Origin: Thalassospira lucentensis
GTDB taxonomy: Bacteria; Pseudomonadota; Alphaproteobacteria; Rhodospirillales; Thalassospiraceae
Length of the DNA: 64,000 nt
Assembly (NCBI RefSeq): GCF_001613805.1
Contig: NZ_LPVY01000008.1
Location: 62,001 to 126,000, forward strand
Direction: 5' to 3'
Shown here: piece after piece, positions 8,622-17,039 of the stretch
Layout of the letters: every line of letters starts with the position of its first letter
How positions within the stretch are numbered: position 1 is the stretch's first letter
Notes under the pieces: generated by a model
Database searches by the model: none
Told to the model about the DNA's origin: nothing
Seen by the model: the letters and a program-made list of their open reading frames with translations, nothing else
Program-made: the position numbers and the translations under genes

Positions 8622-10256
8622 ATGACGACCAATCAATCGACACAGCCGCTTCTTGAGGTAAAGGACCTTTCGGCGAGCTTTGCCGGGGTTCCGGCGATCA
8701 CGGGTGTTTCGTTTGCCATGAAGCGCGGCGAGACGATGGCGCTTGTTGGCGAAAGCGGATCGGGTAAATCGGTGACCGCACTTTCGATCCTGCAATTGCT
8801 GCCCTATCCGCGGGCAAGCCATCCGGGCGGTTCGATCATCTTTGACGGGCAGGAAATGATCGGCACGGATGCGAAAATCCTGCGCAAGATTCGGGGAAAC
8901 CGGATCGCGATGATTTTCCAGGAGCCGATGACATCGTTAAATCCGCTGCATAATATTGAAAAGCAGATCGGGGAAGTGTTGCTGCTTCATAAGGGGCTTC
9001 GCGGACGCAAGGCGCGGGAACGCATTCTTGAACTGCTTGATCTGGTGGGTATTCCCGATCCGGCGTCGCGATTGAAGGCATTGCCCCATGAATTATCGGG
9101 CGGGCAGCGCCAGCGGGTAATGATTGCGATGGCACTGGCGAACGAACCCGAATTGCTAATTGCCGACGAGCCGACCACGGCGCTTGATGTGACCATTCAG
9201 GCGCAAATCCTTGAGTTGCTAAAAGAGCTGCAGTCCAAGCTTGGTATGGCATTGCTGCTGATTACCCACGATCTTCAGATCGTGCAGAAAATGGCCGACA
9301 ATGTTTGCGTGATGAAGGATGGCGAGGTGGTCGAGCGCGGCACGGGCTGCGGGCTTTTTGACAATCCGCAGCATCCCTATACCCAAAAGCTTCTGGCGGC
9401 AGTGCCAAGTGGCAATGCGCCACCTTTGCCCGACAATGCACAGGAGCTGATCCGGACAAATGACATTCTGGTACGGTTCCCGATTGGCAAGAAGGGGCTG
9501 CTTGGCCGCCCGGAATATTACCTTAATGCGGTCGATCATATTTCGCTTAGCCTGAAACAGGGCGAAACATTGGGCATTGTTGGCGAAAGTGGATCGGGGA
9601 AGACGACACTTGCGATGGCGATCCTGCGTCTGCTGTCATCGACCGGCGATATTCGATTTGATGGTAAAGATGTCCGGCAATTTTCCGGGGGTGATTTGCG
9701 CGCATTACGTCGCGACATGCAGGTAGTGTTTCAGGATCCGTTCGGATCCCTGAGCCCGCGTATGTCGATCAGCCAGATCGTCGGCGAAGGGCTTGAAATC
9801 CATAACCCGGAAATGTCCCGGCAGGAACGCACTGAACGCATTGCCGAGGCGTTGCGCGAAGTCGATTTGCCGGTGAACGCAATGGATCGTTATCCGCATG
9901 AGTTTTCTGGCGGGCAGCGCCAGCGCATATCCATTGCGCGTGCACTGGTCTTAAAACCGCGTTTCATGGTTCTTGATGAACCGACATCGGCACTCGATAT
10001 GTCGGTACAGGCACAGATTGTCGAACTTTTGCGTGATCTTCAGGCGCGCCACAAGATGGCCTATCTGTTTATCAGCCATGACCTTCGTGTGGTGCGCGCT
10101 CTGTCGCATCGGGTGATGGTGATGAAGGGCGGGCGGCTTGTCGAAAGCGGAAATGCCGACGAAGTCTTTGAAAATCCGAAGGAATCCTATACAAAGGCAT
10201 TGTTGGCTGCGGCACTTGATTTGCGTGCAGCCGGGTCGGAGTTCGTGCAAAGCTAA
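8622..10256 (+). CDS. yejF: Dual-domain ABC ATPase YejF
   Basis: A single 544-residue chain carries two complete ABC ATPase domains. Domain 1 has Walker A GESGSGKS (43-50), signature LSGGQRQRV and Walker B LLIADEP. Domain 2 has Walker A GESGSGKT (about 320-327), signature FSGGQRQRI and Walker B FMVLDEP. Each is followed by an oligopeptide-transporter C-terminal motif ([15 protein letters not shown] in the first). One fused protein doing the work of a DppD/DppF pair is the YejF arrangement. It powers YejABE at the cytoplasmic face and is the last gene of the operon; no clear terminator follows. Confidence 0.95.
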   Translation: MTTNQSTQPLLEVKDLSASFAGVPAITGVSFAMKRGETMALVGESGSGKSVTALSILQLLPYPRASHPGGSIIFDGQEMIGTDAKILRKIRGNRIAMIFQEPMTSLNPLHNIEKQIGEVLLLHKGLRGRKARERILELLDLVGIPDPASRLKALPHELSGGQRQRVMIAMALANEPELLIADEPTTALDVTIQAQILELLKELQSKLGMALLLITHDLQIVQKMADNVCVMKDGEVVERGTGCGLFDNPQHPYTQKLLAAVPSGNAPPLPDNAQELIRTNDILVRFPIGKKGLLGRPEYYLNAVDHISLSLKQGETLGIVGESGSGKTTLAMAILRLLSSTGDIRFDGKDVRQFSGGDLRALRRDMQVVFQDPFGSLSPRMSISQIVGEGLEIHNPEMSRQERTERIAEALREVDLPVNAMDRYPHEFSGGQRQRISIARALVLKPRFMVLDEPTSALDMSVQAQIVELLRDLQARHKMAYLFISHDLRVVRALSHRVMVMKGGRLVESGNADEVFENPKESYTKALLAAALDLRAAGSEFVQS

Positions 10257-10336
10257 GTCCGAAGGGAACCTGACAATGGCTAACCGCGTTCGTCGGGCAA
10301 TGCCATGGTACAATTACGGGCTGGAAGCGAGTGTTC

Positions 10337-11026
10337 ATGACCGAACCGGGAAAAAACCCGAAAGGATTCAGGAACTGGCTTGTCATGCCGCTGTCGGCGG
10401 TATCGATGGGGTTGATGTTGCTGCTGGCATCAGACGCGCATGCGTCTGGTGGCGGACATGGCGGGGACGCCACATCCGAGAGCAGTGGGCCAAAGGAACC
10501 CGAGATTCCCGAAACGGTAATCCAGTCGGATTCAATTGCACTGACCGTGGTTTTGCCAAAGGTCGGTGCAATCCGGCAGATGGTGTTTCACGTTTGGCTG
10601 GAGGCGTCGTCGGTGGCGGACCGTGCCATCCTCGAACAGGCTGAGCCCAAACTACAGAACGCATTTCTGCGTGATCTTCAGCGCATCATGTATCGTGATA
10701 CCCAGAACCGGTATGACAAGCTCGAAGCAGGCAAACGTGGCTTTGTCTATAACGGGCCAGAACTGATCGCGCCGCCACCGCCCAAAACGCCAGAAGAACT
10801 CGAAGCGGAAAAAGAAGCGGCCGAAGCGGCGAAGGAAAATGGTGAGGAAATCAAATCCGAACCACCATTCTCTCCATTTCCGCCAACGACCAATCGCTAT
10901 TTTGCCGCTCTTCAGAACCGGCTTTTATCGACCGCACGGGGCATTGTGCCACCAGAAGCCATCCGCTCGGTCCAGGTGCGCAAGTTCTATGACAATTGGC
11001 CAGGTGATAAAAAGCCTGGGCGGTGA
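10337..11026 (+). CDS. Exported or membrane-anchored protein, weakly FliL-like
   Basis: This protein of about 229 residues has a basic N-terminus, one hydrophobic segment (WLVMPLSAVSMGLMLLLASDAHA) that could be a signal peptide or anchor, then a Gly/His/Ser-rich linker. A domain with TVVLPKVGAIRQMVFHVWLEAS and AEPKLQNAFLRDLQRIMY loosely resembles the periplasmic domain of FliL. A Pro- and Glu/Ala-rich low-complexity stretch (PPPPKTPEELEAEKEAAEAAKENGEE) interrupts it. FliL identity is a guess; no flagellar genes are near. ATG at 10337 is preferred to the GTG at 10331. It follows yejF by 80 bp and could be read through from it. Confidence 0.7.
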   Translation: MTEPGKNPKGFRNWLVMPLSAVSMGLMLLLASDAHASGGGHGGDATSESSGPKEPEIPETVIQSDSIALTVVLPKVGAIRQMVFHVWLEASSVADRAILEQAEPKLQNAFLRDLQRIMYRDTQNRYDKLEAGKRGFVYNGPELIAPPPPKTPEELEAEKEAAEAAKENGEEIKSEPPFSPFPPTTNRYFAALQNRLLSTARGIVPPEAIRSVQVRKFYDNWPGDKKPGR

Positions 11027-11120
11027 GACGTTCCTGCAAATCCTGTGCATGCCTTGTGGCCGCTTGCCATATGATTTGTCTCCCCATTCCTGAACGATCC
11101 TTTGCGGATTGGTCCATTCC

Positions 11121-11150
11121 CATACAACGCGTTTTGAAACGGGTTGTATG
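11121..11150. promoter_or_regulatory. 30-bp near-perfect palindrome upstream of LysE exporter
   Basis: CATACAAC at the left edge and GTTGTATG at the right are exact reverse complements, and the inner CGTTT/AAACG also pair. Thirteen of fifteen symmetric positions match and there is no loop. It lies 121 bp before the LysE-family start. Lack of a T-run argues against a terminator; symmetry at the DNA level suggests a dimeric repressor or activator site. Confidence 0.5.
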
Positions 11151-11270
11151 CGGCAGGGGCGGTGACTCCCTGTGCACTTGGTCTGTGGATGCCAGCCGTG
11201 CGCAGAGTGCACTTGTTCGAGGGCTTGAGCGTGATATTCCGAGGGCGTTTGATGTGACCCGGGGATTGAA

Positions 11271-11939
11271 ATGCCGATTGAAACATGGCTCAGCTTTTGC
11301 GCACTGGTATCACTTATGGTGGCGACACCGGGTCCAAGTGTTCTGATCGGGATGTCGCATTCGTTGCGTTATGGTCCTCGCCCGACAATGATTACGGCAC
11401 TTGGCGATGTGACCGCCAACATGATCCAGATGGTGATTGCCGCAGTTGGTCTGGGGGCGTTGCTTGCGACTTCGGCGACGGCGTTTGGTGTTGTCAAATG
11501 GTGCGGTGTTGCTTTCCTGTTTGTTATCGGCGTGACAGCGATCCTGCGCAAATCCAGGGCAGGAAATGATAGTAACGATATCGAAATGAATTCAGCGTCG
11601 GGATTTGAGCCTGTGTGCAAGCGTCGCCTGTTCAGCGAAGGCTTCCTTGTCGCAGCCGGCAACCCGAAAGCGATTGCTTTTTTCGGAGCACTGTTTCCGC
11701 AATTCATCAATCCGTCGGCGGAACTTTTGCCGCAGTTGATGATTCTTGGAACCACCTTTGTGATTTTTGATTACACATTCGTAATGATATATGCGATGGG
11801 TGCCGCCCGTCTGATGCCCTGGCTGATAAAACGCGGTGGGAAAAACACAATTGGCCGTGTTAGCGGCGGTGTTTTGATTGTTGCAGCCCTGCTTTTGTCC
11901 TTGATTGACATGCCGGAAAGCATTGCCAAAACCCGTTAA
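11271..11939 (+). CDS. LysE/RhtB family amino-acid exporter
   Basis: This 222-residue membrane protein has about six helices and the LysE signature near the N-terminus (ATPGPSVLIGMSHSLRYGPR) followed by ALGDVTANMIQM. The mid-region GFLVAAGNPKAIAFFGALFPQFI is the conserved second half motif of RhtB exporters. It should export an amino acid or a related small metabolite across the inner membrane; the substrate is not readable. ATG at 11271 follows GGGGATTGAA. A long palindrome at 11121-11150 lies upstream. The gene stands alone. Confidence 0.9.
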   Translation: MPIETWLSFCALVSLMVATPGPSVLIGMSHSLRYGPRPTMITALGDVTANMIQMVIAAVGLGALLATSATAFGVVKWCGVAFLFVIGVTAILRKSRAGNDSNDIEMNSASGFEPVCKRRLFSEGFLVAAGNPKAIAFFGALFPQFINPSAELLPQLMILGTTFVIFDYTFVMIYAMGAARLMPWLIKRGGKNTIGRVSGGVLIVAALLLSLIDMPESIAKTR

Positions 11940-12261
11940 GCCGAAATCTGGGGTAAGCAGAAACTTCTTGTGTCACGGAGTGTATGTTGCGGCTCTATGC
12001 GCGGGTGTTTCGATATAAGTTTTTGATATCAAAAGATTAAATCAAATATCTAATGCCTGGACGCAAAAACTCTTAACAAACCAACTGGTCTGTTTGTTGG
12101 CTATTCTTACGTGTGGGAAGGTGGGGAGGGAAGGATGGGGCAGATTTTCTGTCCCATCTGGCGGAATTGCGCACTCTTGCCAATTCTTGGCTGCCAAAAA
12201 CCGGGTGAATTCTGCTTGCCGATGGCAGTGGCACCCGAAAAACTTGGCCCGAAAGCCTCGG
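11940..12261. other. Intergenic region with an orphan TetR-type inverted repeat
   Basis: This 322-bp interval lies between the convergent ends of the LysE exporter and the MarR gene. At 12075-12098, AACAAAC and GTTTGTT form a perfect 7-bp inverted repeat around a 10-bp centre containing a further AC/GT symmetry, the look of a TetR-family operator. No credible coding frame starts on either side. The rest shows nothing I can name. Confidence 0.45.
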
Positions 12262-12609
12262 CTATTCGGTTTTCTTGCCGGCAGCGACGATAATGTCGCC
12301 GAATTCGCGCAGGAAAACGGAGCCCTTTACCGTCCGCTGGATCAGGACCGAGCGACGGTCGTCCTCGTCGACCTTGCGCTTGACCATGCCCAGCGAACTG
12401 AGGCGGTCAAGAGCACGTGTAATGGCCGGTTTGGAAATGTTAAGTGCGTCCGATAGGCCGCGCACGGTATGCGGGGCCGGAGTCAGGTAAACAGTTAGCA
12501 TAAGGGCCATCTGGCGGGCCGATAGGTCGGGAGAGTCCCGACGCACACTTTCCACAATCGCGATACGCCAAAGGTCAAGCGCCTGAGACGGTTTGATCTC
12601 GATCGACAT
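12262..12609 (-). CDS. MarR family transcriptional regulator
   Basis: This small cytoplasmic regulator of about 115 residues contains a MarR winged helix: LSARQMALMLTVYL, recognition region LSDALNISKPAITRALDRLSSLGMV, and wing KVDEDDRRSVLIQRTVKG. It is shorter than typical MarR proteins (about 140) because the C-terminal dimerisation helix is brief. The start at ATG 12609 (MSIEIKPSQALDLWRIA) is favoured over TTG 12624; no strong Shine-Dalgarno is visible. Its neighbours are a convergent LysE exporter and a co-directional M17 aminopeptidase upstream of it, without an obvious operon. Confidence 0.85.
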   Translation of the reverse strand: MSIEIKPSQALDLWRIAIVESVRRDSPDLSARQMALMLTVYLTPAPHTVRGLSDALNISKPAITRALDRLSSLGMVKRKVDEDDRRSVLIQRTVKGSVFLREFGDIIVAAGKKTE

Positions 12610-12703
12610 GCCTGTGCCCAACAATTAATTTGTTACGAATACGTAATCTGTCTACCTGACCCCTGCACAGATGTCAAAGGTCTAATTGGGAAAAACTAAA
12701 CGT

Positions 12704-14104
12704 TTACTTTCCGTAACGATCCGCGATCAGCTTGAAAGCAGCCCGAATGCCTTGGGCTTCACCGCCTTCGGGGCGTCCCGGGCGGGCAGAAGGATTCCAC
12801 GCCATCAGGTCAATATGCGCCCAGGCTTTTGCGCCCTCGGCGAAACGATCAAGGAACAGAGCGGCGATGATTGCCCCGCCATAGGGCGATCCGGAAATGT
12901 TGTTCATGTCGGCTGCCTTGCTATCAAGCATCGGGCGATAATCATCCCACAGCGGCAGGCGCCACATCGGATCGTTCAGCGCCAGGCCGTTTTCGAGAAG
13001 CCCATTGGCAAGATCATCGTTATTGGAAAACAGGGCAGGCAGACCAAGGCCCAGTGCAACACGTGCCGCCCCGGTCAGGGTCGCGAAGTCCAGAAGCATT
13101 TCCGGATCCTCGGCGACGGCTTCGGTCAGCGCATCGGACAGGACTAGCCGACCTTCGGCATCAGTATTGCCAACTTCAACCGTGATGCCCTTGCGGGTCT
13201 GAAGAATGTCGCTTGGCCGATATGCCTTGCCCGATACCATGTTTTCAACAGCCGGGATCAGAACGCGCAAACGAACCGGAAGACCGGCTGCCATGATCAT
13301 GCGCGCCAGACCAAGAACCTGTGCCGAGCCGCCCATATCCTTTTTCATCAGCAGCATATTGCTGGACGGTTTCAGGTCATAGCCACCGGTATCAAAACAG
13401 ACACCCTTGCCGACCAGTGTGATTTTAGGTGCGCTTTCATCGCCCCAGCGCAGATCGATCAGGCGCGGGTCGCGGTCGCTGCCCTTGCCGACGGTATAGA
13501 TCGCCGGGAAGTTTCGCTTGTTCAAATCTTCGCCAACGATGCTGGTGACCTTTGCGCCGAATTCCTCGCCAAGGCGGCGTGCGGCGGCTTCGAGTTCCTC
13601 GGGCCCCATGTCATTAGCCGGGATATTGATCAGATCGCGGGCAAGGCCAATGCCGCGCGCGATATTCTCGGCACGCTTGGCCGCCTCGTTTGCCGGAATG
13701 GCAAAAAGGGCCCTTTTTGCGGTGCTGGCATCTGACTTGCGGTAACGATCAAACCGGTAGCCGCCAAGATAAAGACCAAGAACTGCCTTTTCGCAGACTG
13801 CATCATTTTCCGTGACGTCATCGGTCAGGATATATTCGCCCACAGGCAACGCACCGGGCAGTGCCGCAAAATCCCACTGGGTTTTTGCATCATCGACATA
13901 GCTGATCACAACGGTCTGATAGGCGCCCGCTTCGCCGGGCAGGGCAAGATGGGTGCCGCGTTTGCCCTCATAGCCGGAAGATTTGACCCATGCCTGATGA
14001 CCATTAGTTTGTTTGCCGAGCCAGTTTTTGAAATCGGCTTCGGCAACGGCCGTAATGCGGATCGGGTTGGACGATTTTTCAGACGCGATGATGTGATCGA
14101 ACAA
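12704..14104 (-). CDS. Leucyl aminopeptidase family protein (M17)
   Basis: This M17 metallopeptidase of about 466 residues has the family signature NTDAEGRLVLSD, which supplies metal ligands and the catalytic arginine. The first metal-site motif is VGKGVCFDTGGYDLKPSSNMLLMKKDMGG, where the usual GISLKP reads GYDLKP. It probably removes N-terminal residues from peptides in the cytoplasm and could process peptides imported by the nearby Yej system, which is inference only. Start choice: TTG at 14104 (reads MFDHIIASEKSS) has an AAGGGAAG Shine-Dalgarno with 8-bp spacing; ATG at 14155 or TTG at 14173 would add an unlikely leader. Confidence 0.88.
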   Translation of the reverse strand: MFDHIIASEKSSNPIRITAVAEADFKNWLGKQTNGHQAWVKSSGYEGKRGTHLALPGEAGAYQTVVISYVDDAKTQWDFAALPGALPVGEYILTDDVTENDAVCEKAVLGLYLGGYRFDRYRKSDASTAKRALFAIPANEAAKRAENIARGIGLARDLINIPANDMGPEELEAAARRLGEEFGAKVTSIVGEDLNKRNFPAIYTVGKGSDRDPRLIDLRWGDESAPKITLVGKGVCFDTGGYDLKPSSNMLLMKKDMGGSAQVLGLARMIMAAGLPVRLRVLIPAVENMVSGKAYRPSDILQTRKGITVEVGNTDAEGRLVLSDALTEAVAEDPEMLLDFATLTGAARVALGLGLPALFSNNDDLANGLLENGLALNDPMWRLPLWDDYRPMLDSKAADMNNISGSPYGGAIIAALFLDRFAEGAKAWAHIDLMAWNPSARPGRPEGGEAQGIRAAFKLIADRYGK

Positions 14105-14440
14105 TTTGACACTTCCCTTGTGGTGGCATGTTGGCGTTGCCGGGAGAAGACCCATGTACAGGGGGACCGACAACGTTTCCTACGGCGAGATATGAATCCG
14201 ATCTTACGGATGCCACCGTCAATCGGCAATCGCCCAAAAGAAAACCCCGTATGCGGAAATATCATGCGGATGATGATCTGTTTTGGCCGTCGAAGGGACA
14301 TGGCATTGCCATATGCAAAAGAAGACGTTCGGGTACGGTAAAACGGCAAACGAAAATCAGCGATGCAACGGTCTTGAACCGAATTTTGGAAGCCCCGATA
14401 GTGGTCTGCCACCATCATCCGTTTGATAAAGGATACCGCA
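14105..14440. other. Divergent intergenic region, nothing specific seen
   Basis: About 336 bp separate the minus-strand aminopeptidase from the plus-strand GST gene and must hold both promoters. I saw no convincing hairpin, repeat, RNA gene or credible small ORF. If the aminopeptidase starts at 14155 the gap shrinks by 51 bp. Confidence 0.5.
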
Positions 14441-15106
14441 ATGGAAACGCGCCCCGTTCTTTATATCGGCAATAAAAATTATTCTTCCTGGTCGCTTCGT
14501 GCCTGGCTTGGTCTGCGCGTGGCCGGGATTGATTTCGAGGAAAAGCTGATCCCGCTTTATACCGAGGAATGGCATGCCAAGGCCGAGATTTTTTCGCCCA
14601 GCAAAAAGGTTCCGTCCCTGTTTGATGGCCGCAAAACCATTTGGGAGGCATTAAGCATTCTGGAATATTTCGCCGATAGCAGGCCAGATGCCATGCTATG
14701 GCCGCTTGATCTTGATGTGCGCGCGATTGCGCGGTCGGTTTCACTGGAAATGCATGGCGGGTTTACCGCATTGCGCAGCAATATGCCGATGAATTTACGC
14801 AAAAGCCTTCCGGGCCGTGGTCGGGGAGAGGGCGTTGAGAAGGACATCGCGCGAATTGGTGAGATTTTTAAAACCTGCCGGGCCCAATACGGGCAGGGCG
14901 GTGATTTTCTGTTCGGTCATTTTTCGATTGCCGATGCGATGTTTGCACCGGTTGTGACCCGTTTCAAAACTTATGGCGTGTCGCTTGATCCTGTTGGCAA
15001 TGCTTATATGGAAGCAATCCTTGGCCTTCCCGAGATGGTCGAATGGTATCGCGATGCTCTGACCGAGGAATGGGTGGTTGCCGGTGGCGAGATTTCCGAC
15101 GCATAG
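14441..15106 (+). CDS. Glutathione S-transferase family protein
   Basis: This protein of about 221 residues has an N-terminal thioredoxin-like domain with LYIGNKNYSSWSLRAWLGLRVAGIDFEEKLIPL, and KVPSLFDGRKTIWEALSILEYFADS, which carries the cis-proline (VPSL) and the glutathione-binding E-S/A motif. A helical C-terminal domain (FLFGHFSIADAMFAPVVTRF) follows. The NYSSWSLRAW motif with an active-site Ser is typical of a widespread bacterial GST subgroup. Substrate is unknown. ATG at 14441 is used; a uracil-DNA glycosylase homologue begins 27 bp downstream and is probably co-transcribed. Confidence 0.92.
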   Translation: METRPVLYIGNKNYSSWSLRAWLGLRVAGIDFEEKLIPLYTEEWHAKAEIFSPSKKVPSLFDGRKTIWEALSILEYFADSRPDAMLWPLDLDVRAIARSVSLEMHGGFTALRSNMPMNLRKSLPGRGRGEGVEKDIARIGEIFKTCRAQYGQGGDFLFGHFSIADAMFAPVVTRFKTYGVSLDPVGNAYMEAILGLPEMVEWYRDALTEEWVVAGGEISDA

Positions 15107-15133
15107 GCAGAAGCAACAAAGCAGGAGCATGCA

Positions 15134-15775
15134 ATGGCCGGAGTGACCGGCGAACTTCCCGAAATCGATCCGCCGGGTGATGACCCGGCGCTTGATGATC
15201 TTTTGGTCAATGTCCGGGCCTGCCGGATATGCGAAGGTGCGTTGCCGCTGGGGCCGCGTCCGGTTGTGCGGATGGCGGCAGGTGCGAAAATCCTTGTGAT
15301 CGGGCAGGCCCCGGGGACGAGGGTGCATGAAACCGGCTTGCCATGGAACGATGCATCGGGGGACCGGTTGCGCGACTGGCTGCAAATGACGGTCGAGGAT
15401 TTCTATGACCCGGCCAAACTTGCAATCATGCCGATGGGATTCTGTTATCCCGGCCGGTTTGAACGTGGCGGCGATTTGCCGCCGCGCCCCGAATGTGCCC
15501 CGACATGGCATGATCAATTGTTACGACATTTGCCTGATATCGGCCTGACACTTCTGATCGGGCAATATGCGCAGGAACGTTATCTTGGCCCGCGCCGTGC
15601 AAAAAGCATGACTGAAACGGTGCATCGATTTGACGAATATTTGCCAGACGGATTACTGCCGATGCCTCATCCAAGCTGGCGCAATACCGGCTGGATCAAA
15701 AAGAACCCGTGGTTCGAAGCCGACCTTTTGCCGGTCTTGCGCGACAGGGTGCATCGGTTGTTGGGCACAAACTGA
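15134..15775 (+). CDS. Uracil-DNA glycosylase family protein with four-cysteine set
   Basis: This 213-residue protein of the uracil-DNA glycosylase superfamily has motif [29 protein letters not shown] (about 55-83) and the DNA-intercalating or catalytic segment PHPSWRN (178-184). Cysteines at 30, 33, 104 and 121 have the CxxC...C-x16-C spacing expected for the [4Fe-4S] cluster of family 4-type enzymes. It probably excises uracil or a related damaged base. It lies between GST and phhB in a tight co-directional cluster. Assignment to a specific UDG family is uncertain. Confidence 0.85.
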   Translation: MAGVTGELPEIDPPGDDPALDDLLVNVRACRICEGALPLGPRPVVRMAAGAKILVIGQAPGTRVHETGLPWNDASGDRLRDWLQMTVEDFYDPAKLAIMPMGFCYPGRFERGGDLPPRPECAPTWHDQLLRHLPDIGLTLLIGQYAQERYLGPRRAKSMTETVHRFDEYLPDGLLPMPHPSWRNTGWIKKNPWFEADLLPVLRDRVHRLLGTN

Positions 15776-15816
15776 TTTTATGGTCCAATAGGGCAACGAA
15801 AATGCAGGAGGTCACA

Positions 15817-16107
15817 ATGAGCAAACTGGACAAAACCGCCATCGAAGCCGCAATTGCCAAGCTGGATGGATGGGATCTGGCAGAAGACGGGTTATCAATC
15901 GGCAAGATTTATATGTTCGGCGATTTCAATTCGGCATTCGGTTTCATGGCGCGTATTGCGATGCAGGCCGAAAAGATGAACCACCATCCGGAATGGTTCA
16001 ACGTCTACAACAAGGTCGGGGTTACGCTGACAACGCATGATGCGGGTGGCGTGACGCAAAAGGATATCGATCTGGCGACCTTCGCCGAAACGGTTGTATC
16101 GCACTAA
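15817..16107 (+). CDS. phhB: Pterin-4a-carbinolamine dehydratase
   Basis: This 96-residue protein is a full-length pterin-4a-carbinolamine dehydratase, which regenerates quinonoid dihydrobiopterin after aromatic amino-acid hydroxylation and can act as a transcriptional cofactor in some hosts. The catalytic signature [37 protein letters not shown] is intact, including the HH pair and the THD motif. ATG at 15817 follows GGAGGTCACA; the frame also opens upstream at 15709 but overlaps the UDG gene. No phenylalanine hydroxylase gene is visible here. A strong terminator follows. Confidence 0.95.
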   Translation: MSKLDKTAIEAAIAKLDGWDLAEDGLSIGKIYMFGDFNSAFGFMARIAMQAEKMNHHPEWFNVYNKVGVTLTTHDAGGVTQKDIDLATFAETVVSH

Positions 16108-16128
16108 GCTGTGGGATGCGTCAGAAAG

Positions 16129-16166
16129 AAAACGCCCTGCCATTGTGGGACTGGCAGGGCGTTTTT
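16129..16166. terminator. Bidirectional intrinsic terminator
   Basis: AAAACGCCCTGCCA pairs perfectly with TGGCAGGGCG plus TTTT around a 9-base loop, with T-runs on both strands. It sits between the convergent phhB (+) and SDR (-) genes and should end both transcripts. Confidence 0.9.
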
Positions 16167-16181
16167 CGTGGCAGCGATGGC

Positions 16182-16943
16182 TTATTTGGGTTCCAGCCTG
16201 ACCGCGCCATCGATCCGGATGGTTTCGCCGTTGATCATTTCATTTTCGCAGATATGCAGGGCCAGTCGGCCATATTCTGCCGGATCGCCAAGGCGTTTCG
16301 GGAATGGAATGTTTGACGCCAGCGCCTGCTGCATTTCATCGGGCAGGGCAGTGACCATCGGGGTGCCAAACATACCCGGCGCAATCGAAACGACACGGAT
16401 GCCATGACGGGCCAGTTCGCGTGCTGCCGGAAGGGTCATTGCGGCAACGCCGCCCTTGGATGCCGAATAGGCGGCCTGCCCGATCTGGCCTTCGTAGGCG
16501 GCGATGGATGCGGTATTGACGATAACACCGCGTTCACCGCCCTCGGTCGGTTCATTGCGGCTCATCGCGGTGGCGGCAACACGCATCATATTGAACGTAC
16601 CGATCAGGTTGACGTTGATCACGTGCGCAAAGGCATCAAGGTCAGCCGGACCTTCGCGTCCGACGATGCGTTCGCCTTGCAGGATACCTGCACAGTTTAC
16701 CAGAATGGATGGAATGCCTTGTGTTTCGATAACAGCCGAAACCGCGTCCTCGACACTTTTAGCGTTTGACACATCAACACCGTAACCAATTCCACCCAGT
16801 TCGGCGGCTGTGGCTTTGGCTCCGGCCTCGTTCAGATCAAAGGCCGCGATCTTTGCCCCGGCGCTGGCAAGAACACGTGCAGTGGCAGCTCCAAGACCGG
16901 ACGCAGCCCCGGTGACAATGGCTATAGATCCCTTGACCTGCAT
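16182..16943 (-). CDS. SDR family dehydrogenase, 3-hydroxyacyl-CoA dehydrogenase-like
   Basis: This 253-residue classical short-chain dehydrogenase has nucleotide motif TGAASGLG near residue 12, an NCAG strand, the catalytic Ser in NTASIAAYEG, and YSASK (Tyr/Lys). The NAD preference is suggested by AFDLNE after strand 2. The overall pattern (GERGVIVNTASIAAYEGQIGQAAYSASKGG and APGMFGTPM) is that of type II 3-hydroxyacyl-CoA dehydrogenases (HSD17B10-like), which oxidise short branched hydroxyacyl-CoAs in isoleucine or fatty-acid breakdown. It ends next to a shared terminator. The acyl-CoA substrate is inferred from subfamily resemblance. Confidence 0.88.
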   Translation of the reverse strand: MQVKGSIAIVTGAASGLGAATARVLASAGAKIAAFDLNEAGAKATAAELGGIGYGVDVSNAKSVEDAVSAVIETQGIPSILVNCAGILQGERIVGREGPADLDAFAHVINVNLIGTFNMMRVAATAMSRNEPTEGGERGVIVNTASIAAYEGQIGQAAYSASKGGVAAMTLPAARELARHGIRVVSIAPGMFGTPMVTALPDEMQQALASNIPFPKRLGDPAEYGRLALHICENEMINGETIRIDGAVRLEPK

Positions 16944-17039
16944 GGCTTCAAATTCCCTGTATTCAGTCCGGTGAAAAATAATAGGTAATTCTATACCAAA
17001 TTATTTGTTTATCCAGCAAGGTCATTTGACTCTGTTGTG

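Noticed and set aside
10276-10644. Frame beginning at ATG 10276 with a fair Shine-Dalgarno, overlapping the exported protein gene
   Set aside because: The product is Arg/Gly/Trp-rich and shows no domain, whereas the other frame has a signal peptide and sensible protein character.
12094-12456. 120-codon frame near the orphan TetR-type operator
   Set aside because: It runs antisense through the MarR gene and has no family features, so it is not the missing operator target.
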